A program made the position numbers and the translations under genes. From an uncultured Prevotellaceae bacterium (GTDB taxonomy: Bacteria > Bacteroidota > Bacteroidia > Bacteroidales > Bacteroidaceae): a DNA stretch of 36,507 nucleotides. This document shows positions 25,578-31,778 of this stretch, piece by piece. The notes under the pieces were generated by a model that worked only from the letters and a program-made list of their open reading frames with translations, was not told the DNA's origin and did no database searches. How positions within the stretch are numbered: the first letter of the stretch is position 1; each line of letters begins with the position of its first letter. The stretch is taken from positions 1 through 36,507 of the forward strand of contig CACZDV010000056.1 of assembly GCA_902780025.1 (NCBI GenBank), written 5' to 3'.

Positions 25578-26666
25578 ATGAAAACGATAAAGCAATGGCT
25601 ACTGACGGCTACGCTCATGTGTGGCTTGGCATTTACGGCGTCGTGTACAAAGGATGGTGATGTCATCTACCAGACCGACCCCGCGGACCAGGCCAGTACC
25701 GCACCGTTGGTGTCAGTCATCTACGACCCCAACGCGCTGGGCGACAGAGGATACAATGACCTGATATATCAGGGTGTGGAGAACGCCGCGCGCAAAAACG
25801 GCCTGCGCACCATGCAGATTTCGCCTGCAACCGTGGATGAGGGATTGGCATATCTCCAGTTTCTGTTCGAGGCCTTGGGTGCTATGGACGACACCGTCCG
25901 CAGGCTGGTTGTCGTGGCGGCAGCCAGCTACGACGACTACCTGCGTAAGAACAGCAGCCTCCTGGAATCCAGCCCTAATACCAACCTGCTTTACCTTGAG
26001 ACCGAGACGCCGCTTGCGGGCAAAGGCTCTACTCTCTACCTGAATTACTATGGGGCCATGTATGAGGCGGGCGCCATTTCGCCGATAGAGGCGACAGACG
26101 TGCTGCTGGTGGGTGCGAACCCCCATGTGAAGACGGTCACCGATGCCATGCAGGGTTATACTGACGGATTCCAGGCCAGTCCGGTTGCGATCGAGGGCCA
26201 ACGGGAAAAGAAGCTGGTCACCGCCTGGCTGTCCGACCAGGTGTCGGGGGGCTTCACCCTTGCCGACTCGTCCGCCATACGACTGATGGTTACTCAGGAA
26301 TGGATGAGCGACCGCCATCTCTTAGTGCCCATTTGTGGCGGCTCGATTTCCAGTTTCCGCCGTATCATCGAGATGTTCGACATCTATGATTTTGTAGGTA
26401 TCGACTGTCCGACGGTATCAGCCCATTGCAATTTCTCTATCGTCAAGCATATCGACCGCGCTGTCCAGCAGTGTATTGAGCAGTGGCTCTCGCCCGAGGG
26501 CATGCCCAAGCACCAGACGTTCGGCCTCGCCGACGGCTATACCGGGGTTGAGATCCACCCTTATAACGAAGACAGCAAGCTCCGCTTTTCCAAATGGCTG
26601 AGCAACGATCTGCAACAGCGTATTCACCAGGAAGCTATCAGAAAGGAGGCCGAGTATGGGAAGTAA
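25578..26666 (+). CDS. BMP/PnrA-family binding lipoprotein (362 aa)
   Basis: Signal peptide with lipobox FTASC, then TKDGDVIYQTD. The body fits the basic membrane protein family (periplasmic binding fold type I, nucleoside-binding in known members): SVIYDPNALGDRGYNDLIYQGVENAARKNG at the N-terminal lobe, VVVAAASYDDYL, LYLNYYGAMYEAG, and a C-terminal lobe with FVGIDCPT. No transport genes are nearby. The next gene, also a binding-protein fold, follows after a 70-nt heptamer-rich gap. The stop codon lies inside the first unit of that array. The ligand cannot be predicted. Confidence 0.82.
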   Translation: MKTIKQWLLTATLMCGLAFTASCTKDGDVIYQTDPADQASTAPLVSVIYDPNALGDRGYNDLIYQGVENAARKNGLRTMQISPATVDEGLAYLQFLFEALGAMDDTVRRLVVVAAASYDDYLRKNSSLLESSPNTNLLYLETETPLAGKGSTLYLNYYGAMYEAGAISPIEATDVLLVGANPHVKTVTDAMQGYTDGFQASPVAIEGQREKKLVTAWLSDQVSGGFTLADSSAIRLMVTQEWMSDRHLLVPICGGSISSFRRIIEMFDIYDFVGIDCPTVSAHCNFSIVKHIDRAVQQCIEQWLSPEGMPKHQTFGLADGYTGVEIHPYNEDSKLRFSKWLSNDLQQRIHQEAIRKEAEYGK

Positions 26667-26746
26667 GATGGAGGAAGTAAGATGGAGGAAGTAAGAAGGA
26701 ATATGGCTGATGTAAGATGTAAGGTGGCTGATGGCAGATGGATGAT
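26663..26746 (+). repeat. Long heptamer array between binding-protein genes (12 units)
   Basis: Exact 7-nt register: GTAAGAT, GGAGGAA, GTAAGAT, GGAGGAA, GTAAGAA, GGAATAT, GGCTGAT, GTAAGAT, GTAAGGT, GGCTGAT, GGCAGAT, GGATGAT. The first unit contains the stop codon of the BMP gene, and the last units contain the candidate start codons of the next gene. Confidence 0.85.
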
Positions 26747-27823
26747 GTGGCTCTGCGCAGCATTGTTCACTATTCACTGTTCACTTCCTGCAAGCAGGAG
26801 GATGATAAGGTTGAAATCGTGCCTGCCCGCCACTGGGTAGAGAAGAAGGTGGCTGTGGTGGCCCCCTTGGGCGATGCCGCCACGAAAACCCGTCTGGAGC
26901 GTACGGCAGACTGGTTCCTTGAGAACTTCCGCGAGGCACAGCTGATAGACACCCTTGCCATCCGCCTTCAGATAGAATGGCATGATGAGCTCAGCGAAGA
27001 CCTCACCCAACTGAGCGAGACACTCGCAGGTCGTGATGACATCGTGGCCATTATCGGCCCCTTTGCCAACGAGAACGTGGCGGCTTTTGCCCCTGCCTGT
27101 ATGAGGACACAGAAGCCCCTCATCGCCCCAACGGCCACCAGCGAGGAAATCATCCGCCGATATGCCGTCACCACCAACGGACTCAATACCAACGACAAGC
27201 CGTTCCTGTGGTCGCTCACTGCGTCGGATGTAGAACTGGCAAGCCTGCTGATGAGCGACTACGCCACCATCTGCCAGGCGTACACCACTGAAAAGCCCAA
27301 CGCCATCGTCTTTGCCATCGACAATACCTATGGCAAGACCTTCACTGACTGGGCGCCCTTCTTTGCCCAGAACTACGGCATAGAACTCTTGGAAAACCAG
27401 ACCATCCAGAAGGCTGACGACTTCCAGAAATACATGATGGAGATGAGCGAAGGGACAGAAGTAGGCGCTGCTTTCGATATCACCTCGGCCACGTTCATGG
27501 CTGTGGAGACTACGCAGATGCTGTACGACATTGCCAGAATACGCCGCCAGCTGTTGGTAAATCGCTATGGCACAAAGGTATTCGCCTCGGCCGATGCCTT
27601 CGCTAAGGAAAACGATAGCTTCTGGCAACTGTTCGAAAGACTGTACCGCAGCTACTTCGCCTTCTCAGGACTGAGCGAGGAGAGTCTGGAAGCCCTTGGG
27701 GCCGATGCTCCGAGGATACTGCAGGGCTATCAGGGTTTCTCGCCCTACGCCGACCCTTCTACTGGCTTCGAGATGAGCTACCAGACGCGCTTCGGCGTGC
27801 TGCCCACCTTTACCGATTTCTAA
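26738..27823 (+). pseudogene. N-terminal part of a LivJ-type binding-protein/C13-peptidase lipoprotein gene, split by insertion
   Basis: The frame encodes a type I periplasmic binding domain of the branched-chain amino-acid (Peripla_BP_6) kind: KVAVVAPLGDAATKTRLERTADWF, then IIGPFANENVAAFAPACMRTQKPLIAPTATSEEI, and AIVFAIDNTYGKTFTDWAP. It stops at RFGVLPTFTDF, short of the last part of the fold. That part is found in frame in the gene starting near 30521 (FNDAVVAITNP ... GASGEISFDRETYT), so the original gene was probably interrupted by the IS pair between them, with about 15 residues lost. In this frame the start would be MDDVALRS, a poor signal, but the lipobox LFTSCKQEDD is present. See the heptamer array at 26766 for the likely true signal. 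Product as read may be non-functional. Confidence 0.75.
26766..26786 (+). repeat. Heptamer array in a signal-peptide region (3 units), possible frame switch
   Basis: TTCACTA, TTCACTG, TTCACTT lie between a hydrophobic signal-like segment in one frame (RWMMWLCAALFT, ATG 26703 or 26742) and the mature protein in another frame (SCKQEDD). With one or four units the two join in frame; with the three units present they do not. Confidence 0.8.
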
Positions 27824-27826
27824 GAC

Positions 27827-27839
27827 ATAAACAAGAGTA
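27827..27839 (+). repeat. 13-nt direct repeat shared with the 3' flank of the C13 gene
   Basis: ATAAACAAGAGTA here is repeated exactly at 31744-31756, just after the stop codon of the C13 half. At both places it follows a stop codon TAA within a few bases. Confidence 0.8.
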
Positions 27840-27982
27840 AGACATATAATAAATGTTAAGAGGTGTCATTTTCTTCATTTAGAGGCTTGAGACAACGTTT
27901 TTTGCTGTAGCGATTTAACAGAAGTGCTATTCTTGATTTCTAATTAGTGAACCGCATCCACCATGACGTGAGACTAAAGTGA

Positions 27983-27997
27983 CAGGAGGCACTCCTG
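27983..27997 (-). terminator. Hairpin after the first IS110 recombinase
   Basis: CAGGAG-GCA-CTCCTG is a perfect 6-bp stem, with outer pairing between AGTGA (27978-27982) and TCACT (28005-28009). It lies immediately downstream of the recombinase stop codon on the minus strand, so it may end transcription or form part of the element's right end. The rest of 27840-27977 shows no gene. Confidence 0.5.
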
Positions 27998-28008
27998 CCT
28001 TAGTTCAC

Positions 28009-29043
28009 TCACTTCTCGGTGTTATGTGTCTCGGTCTGTGCCTTGTCCAGTCCTCTCAGTTCGAAGATTCTTGCCTGCTTGGCAACGGCGAACATCTCTC
28101 TTATGAGTTTGAATTTGACGGCGTTCAGGGCCTTCTTCTGTACATCTTTGTCTTTCGGTCTGTTTCCAAGTTTGCGTTCATATAATTGTCTCATCTCTGC
28201 ACTCAGTTCAATCACATGCAGGGCAGCCATCGACAGGTCGGCTTTCGCCTGGAGGTCGGCGTGCGGTGACGGTCGCCGCCGCCAATGGACACTTGTGCCT
28301 GATGAGTGTTCCGACGGTGCTACGGCCAGGTACTTTGCATATTGCCTTGCAGTCTCAAACGCCGTAAAGTTCTGGGTATTTGCGATGGTGTTGACGGCAT
28401 TGACGAAACCGATGCCCGGAATGGAGGTGAGCAGCCGGAAGGTGGTATATATCTCCTCGTCTGAGGTCACCACGTCAGCTATCTGCTTCTCCACCTGCTC
28501 AACCTCTTCCTTGCAGAGGTCTATGAGCTTCTGCAGGTGTTTCTCCTCGCTCTTCGACTTGGCGACCTGCAGGCGGTTCTCGCATGCCACACGATGTTGC
28601 ACAAGGAACTTGCGCTCGCTCTTCAGGGACTTCAATTCCTGCATGGCCTTTGAGGGCAGCACTCGCAGCTTGATGCACTCCGTACCGTTGAAGCGGAACA
28701 GATAGTCGGCTATTTTGGCCGAGTCAATCTTGTCGTTCTTGTCGTGAGTGCCACGCTGGTAGTGTTTCACTACTGTTGTGGGCAGCATGGTGTAGCAGAT
28801 CTGCTTCTTGGTCAGGAACTGCTCCAGCTCATCGGAATAGTAGCCTGTAAACTCCAGACCGAAGAGCGCGTCCTTTGGCTTCACACCTTGCTCTTTTGTC
28901 CATCTGAGCAGGTCCTTGAAGCCCTGCTTGTCGTTCCTCACCTGGATATGGGGAAACTTGTTAATCACTTCGCCAGACTGGAAAACCGATACGTCCAGCG
29001 TCTTTTTCGAGACATCAATGCCAATAAATCGAATAAAATTCAT
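28009..29043 (-). CDS. IS110-family DEDD recombinase, element 1 (344 aa)
   Basis: Moves the element by cut-and-paste through a circular form. The RuvC-like domain has FIGIDVSKK (first Asp), LEFTGYYSDEL (Glu) and the KNDKIDSAKIADY acids. A coiled middle segment leads to the Transposase_20 region with LTSIPGIGFVNA and a serine-containing catalytic loop (APSEHSSGTSVHW). The start is the Met of MNFIRFIGIDVSKK at 29043; the frame stays open upstream but encodes unrelated sequence over a probable RNA. Length 344 aa is usual for IS110. The long leader (29044-29255) fits a bridge RNA. Confidence 0.9.
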   Translation of the reverse strand: MNFIRFIGIDVSKKTLDVSVFQSGEVINKFPHIQVRNDKQGFKDLLRWTKEQGVKPKDALFGLEFTGYYSDELEQFLTKKQICYTMLPTTVVKHYQRGTHDKNDKIDSAKIADYLFRFNGTECIKLRVLPSKAMQELKSLKSERKFLVQHRVACENRLQVAKSKSEEKHLQKLIDLCKEEVEQVEKQIADVVTSDEEIYTTFRLLTSIPGIGFVNAVNTIANTQNFTAFETARQYAKYLAVAPSEHSSGTSVHWRRRPSPHADLQAKADLSMAALHVIELSAEMRQLYERKLGNRPKDKDVQKKALNAVKFKLIREMFAVAKQARIFELRGLDKAQTETHNTEK

Positions 29044-29255
29044 ACCTTTGCGGCGTTTAAGGTTACGGGAGAGGGGCAACGTGCAGGGCCGTAAGCCAGA
29101 TCTTTTAAAGGCGTGTTTGCGGCACGTCAATTTTCTAACAGGTACTGCGACCATGTACATCAAGCGGAGGAGACTAAATCGAGTTGAAGAGCATTGTCTA
29201 ACCGAAAGAAAGTTCACTACCTCCGCCCTGCTCCTCTCCTTTTTATTGAAAAGCG
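29044..29255 (-). ncRNA. Candidate bridge RNA of IS110 element 1
   Basis: About 210 nt separate the promoter (-7 box at 29260-29267) from the recombinase start, with no conserved coding content. In IS110 elements this position encodes the bridge RNA whose loops pair with donor and target DNA. Inside it, 29213-29222 (read TTCACTACCT on the plus strand) is an exact reverse complement of 29263-29272, which spans the element's left end. A donor-binding guide would be expected to match that sequence. Position and length are good; the guide assignment is inferred. Confidence 0.55.
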
Positions 29256-29259
29256 GGTG

Positions 29260-29289
29260 CAAAGGTAGTGAATAAAGCGGATACCCAAA
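29260..29289 (-). promoter_or_regulatory. Promoter across the junction of the two IS110 elements
   Basis: On the minus strand TTTG (29289-29286) and TACCTTTG (29267-29260) are 18 nt apart. The -7 box belongs to the left end of element 1 and the -33 box to sequence following element 2, so the adjacent elements may together build a full promoter, as happens when an IS110 circle joins its two ends. Confidence 0.6.
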
Positions 29290-29340
29290 TCGGAAAATAG
29301 AGAATACTACTCTCAGCGTGAGTCTGGTTCGTATCCGCTT
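29275..29340. repeat. 10-bp inverted repeats in the spacer between the two recombinases
   Basis: AAGCGGATAC (29275-29284) and GTATCCGCTT (29331-29340) are perfect inverted copies 46 nt apart, lying in the non-coding stretch after the second recombinase. They may be subterminal repeats of element 2's right end or a transcription-terminating structure. Confidence 0.7.
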
Positions 29341-29346
29341 CAGTCT

Positions 29347-30381
29347 TTACTTCCTAAACGCATCAATCTCCACAAATGGTTTTTGCCTCTTGATGACGGC
29401 AAACATGCGCAATACTATCTTAAATTTGATAGCATTGAGCACTACACCGCTATGCTTCCCCTCCGCTTTCTTGCGCTGCCAATAGGCCTTGATGTTAGGG
29501 TCTCTGTTGATGCAGTGCAGGCTTACTACCGAAAGGTCAGCCTTGGCCTGTGTGAAGCCTTTCCTTGATACATGGTTTCCGCCACGCACACTATCGCCAG
29601 ACTCCCTCTTTGCAGGAGCAATACCCACGTAGCATGCATATCGTCTCGGGTTGGTGATGGCCGTGAAGTTCTCTGTCAGGATAATGGTCTCCGTAGCTAC
29701 GACAATACCTATCCCTGTTATAGAGCGAAGCAGGTCAAAATTCCTTTTAATGGCTCCATCTTCCGCTATCACATGAAGCATCTCCTCTTCTGTATGGCGA
29801 ATATGTTCCTTCAGCGACTTCAAAGTCTCTTTCTTACGCATGACGGATCCATCGCTGTCGTAGGCACAGCAGTCATGCAACTGTCCTTTGTATAGAGCCG
29901 AGCAAGTCACATATTGCCTGCGCTCAACAAGGAGTCTCTTGAGTTTGAAGTATGCCGGTGCGGGCAGGTGGGACGGCTGAGACTTTATCTTCCGGCTATG
30001 CTTTTCACAATACATCGCTATACGGAACGAGTCCATCTCGTCAGTCTTGATGCGGTCAAGGGCACGCTCATCACTGCCCAAGTCAGGCTCGAAGCGGTGC
30101 ATCTTTCTAGGGTTTACCATGCCATAGACTATCCCCTCACGCTCTAACCATTCCCGTAATTCCTGACAATATAGTCCCGTGTATTCCATACAAAACAGAA
30201 CACGATTTACTGTCATACCCAACTTCTTCAGCCATTTGCCTATCTGATTAAAGCCTGTTTGATTGTTATCCACTCGGATATGGCCCTGCTTCCAATCTAC
30301 ATCTACACCATCGTAGTATGCTAAATCCAACCATTTCTTCGACACATCCACTCCAATGTACAACTCTTCACTCATTTGCAT
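29347..30381 (-). CDS. IS110-family DEDD recombinase, element 2 (344 aa)
   Basis: Same family as the neighbouring recombinase but only distantly similar. DEDD motifs: LYIGVDVSKKWLDLAYY, CMEYTGLYCQEL and DRIKTDEMDSFRIAMY. The C-terminal region has LRSITGIGIVVATE and the serine-bearing loop APAKRESGDSVRGGNHVSRK. A start at 30381 (MQMSEELYIG) or two codons later is possible. It lies in the same orientation as element 1, with 303 nt between the two genes. Frame and motifs are intact, so it may be active. Confidence 0.9.
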   Translation of the reverse strand: MQMSEELYIGVDVSKKWLDLAYYDGVDVDWKQGHIRVDNNQTGFNQIGKWLKKLGMTVNRVLFCMEYTGLYCQELREWLEREGIVYGMVNPRKMHRFEPDLGSDERALDRIKTDEMDSFRIAMYCEKHSRKIKSQPSHLPAPAYFKLKRLLVERRQYVTCSALYKGQLHDCCAYDSDGSVMRKKETLKSLKEHIRHTEEEMLHVIAEDGAIKRNFDLLRSITGIGIVVATETIILTENFTAITNPRRYACYVGIAPAKRESGDSVRGGNHVSRKGFTQAKADLSVVSLHCINRDPNIKAYWQRKKAEGKHSGVVLNAIKFKIVLRMFAVIKRQKPFVEIDAFRK

Positions 30382-30522
30382 TCCCTTTTCTTATTGTTTA
30401 ACAAAATGGAATCAAGAGTAGAAAGCGAAAGGATTCTTTGCTTAATCGGTGAATAGAGAGTATCTCGTATGAAAAATAGTCCCATTTAAGTTTCCTTCAC
30501 ACTTAGCCCACTCTTGTTCCGT
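30382..30522 (-). ncRNA. Candidate bridge RNA of IS110 element 2
   Basis: About 140 nt of non-coding sequence separate a -7 box (30528-30535) from the recombinase start, the place of the bridge RNA in IS110 elements. It is shorter than in element 1 and I could not identify convincing guide segments; only a 6-nt match (GCAAAG against CTTTGC at the left end) is seen. Confidence 0.4.
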
Positions 30523-31741
30523 GGGTGCAAAGGTAAAAGAGCAATTCAACGACGCTGTCGTTGCCATTACTAATCCTGCCAACGAATCCATGGGTATCTC
30601 AGCATGGAACACCACAGCGATGAAATCCTATCTTTCTGCGATGGAGAGTGGCCAACTGTATCATTTCATCGGTGCCTCCGGCGAGATCAGCTTCGACCGC
30701 GAGACCTATACCGCCGCTACTACCACCACCTACGTCCACTGGCAGATTATGGACGGACAGATACACCACCGCAGCTATTTCGGCAGTACTGGTGGGCGCA
30801 CCACCAATGCCAGCGCCGCCTGGCTCTTCCTCTACAATGAGCAGCGCGCCAGCGACGACTTCAAGCAGCAGGTGAGCGAGGGCACTGAACAGGACTTCTC
30901 CTATTCTGCGTTCACTGACCAGTATGCCGTACTGGTGCAGGGCAGCAACGGTTTCGTCAACTACCGCCATCAGGCCGACGTGCTCAGCATCTACCAGTCG
31001 CTGCGCCGCGGCGGCTTCCCTGACGACCATATCATCCTCATCCTCGACAAGAAGATGGCCAGCGACCCACAGAATCCTGAGCCAGGCATCATACGCACCA
31101 GCCCTAACGGTCCCGACCTGCTCAGCGGCACCACCGCAGGCAGCGGCATCCTTGCGGCAGATATCGACTACGACAGTGCCGACCTCACCGCCAACGACGT
31201 GGCCGACATCCTGGCCGGCCGTCTGTCCGACCGTCTGCCCATCGTCGTGCCGCAGGGCCCAGGCAACAACGTGCTCTTCTACTGGAGCGGTCACGGCCGC
31301 AACAAGTCACGTGGCGGCGCTGATGAGTTCAATTGGCTCAACACCTCCTATGGCAATGGATTCGGCGCCGACCTCCTCGGTCAGACCGCTCGGCAGATGC
31401 AGTTCCGCAAGCTGCTCGTCGTGGCCGAGCCGTGCTATAGCGAGTGTGTCATCCGCAGCGTCGATGGCATCCCTGGCGTACTGGCCATGTCTGGCGCCAG
31501 CAGCCAGGAACAGTCATGGGCCGACTGCTGGAACGATAAGGCCAATGTCTGGATGTGCGACCGTTTCTCGCAGAACCTTGTCAATTGCCTCTCGACCAAT
31601 CCTGACACCAGTTTCCGCGACCTCTTCCTTTACTGTGCGCAGCACACCCTCGGCTCCCACGCCCGTATCATCAACGCTGCCCACTTCGGCAACCTCTACA
31701 CCACAGGCCCCGCCGAGTTCATCAAGTATTATAATAAGTGA
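30521..31741 (+). pseudogene. C-terminal part of the binding-protein/C13 (legumain-like) peptidase gene
   Basis: The first about 130 residues are the end of a LivJ-type binding fold (FNDAVVAITNPANESMG, YHFIGASGEISFDRETYT, YVHWQIMDGQ), which completes the domain cut off at 27823. The rest is a C13 cysteine peptidase: DQYAVLVQGSNGFVNYRHQADV, the catalytic His in NVLFYWSGHGR and the catalytic Cys in LLVVAEPCYSECVI. This family includes legumains and the GPI transamidase catalytic subunit. The intact gene would give a lipoprotein of roughly 770 aa, binding domain outside the membrane followed by a peptidase. In this sequence the C13 half has no signal peptide and its first codons come from IS sequence, so it is probably not exported even if expressed. 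Confidence 0.78.
30528..30535 (-). promoter_or_regulatory. Half promoter at the left end of IS110 element 2
   Basis: TACCTTTG on the minus strand sits at the element/host border. The -33 position falls in host coding sequence with no TTTG, so the inserted copy seems to lack half its promoter. A full one would form when the ends join in a circle. Confidence 0.5.
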
Positions 31742-31743
31742 CA

Positions 31744-31756
31744 ATAAACAAGAGTA
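31744..31756 (+). repeat. 13-nt direct repeat, second copy
   Basis: ATAAACAAGAGTA, identical to 27827-27839; it lies in the 37-nt gap between the C13 half and the 790-aa lipoprotein gene. Confidence 0.8.
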
Positions 31757-31778
31757 TTATTCATAAAGGGAAATCAAA

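Larger units (their letters stand above)
27824..30538 (-). mobile_element. Two tandem IS110-family elements inserted in a lipoprotein gene
   Basis: Two DEDD recombinase genes in the same orientation (28009-29043 and 29347-30381), each with non-coding flanks, separate the two halves of the binding-protein/C13 gene. The left ends share the sequence TACCTTTGCACCC on the minus strand (at 29257 and 30525). The two recombinases are only distantly alike, so these are two different elements, one inserted next to the other. Exact outer borders are uncertain by tens of bases because IS110 elements lack clear terminal repeats and target duplications. Confidence 0.8.

Noticed and set aside
26663-26786. 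CRISPR array
   Set aside because: Units are 7 nt with no spacers of constant length, and no cas genes are present.
29044-29262. N-terminal extension of the first IS110 recombinase
   Set aside because: The residues before MNFIRFIGIDVSKK are not IS110-like, and the region is better explained as leader or bridge RNA.
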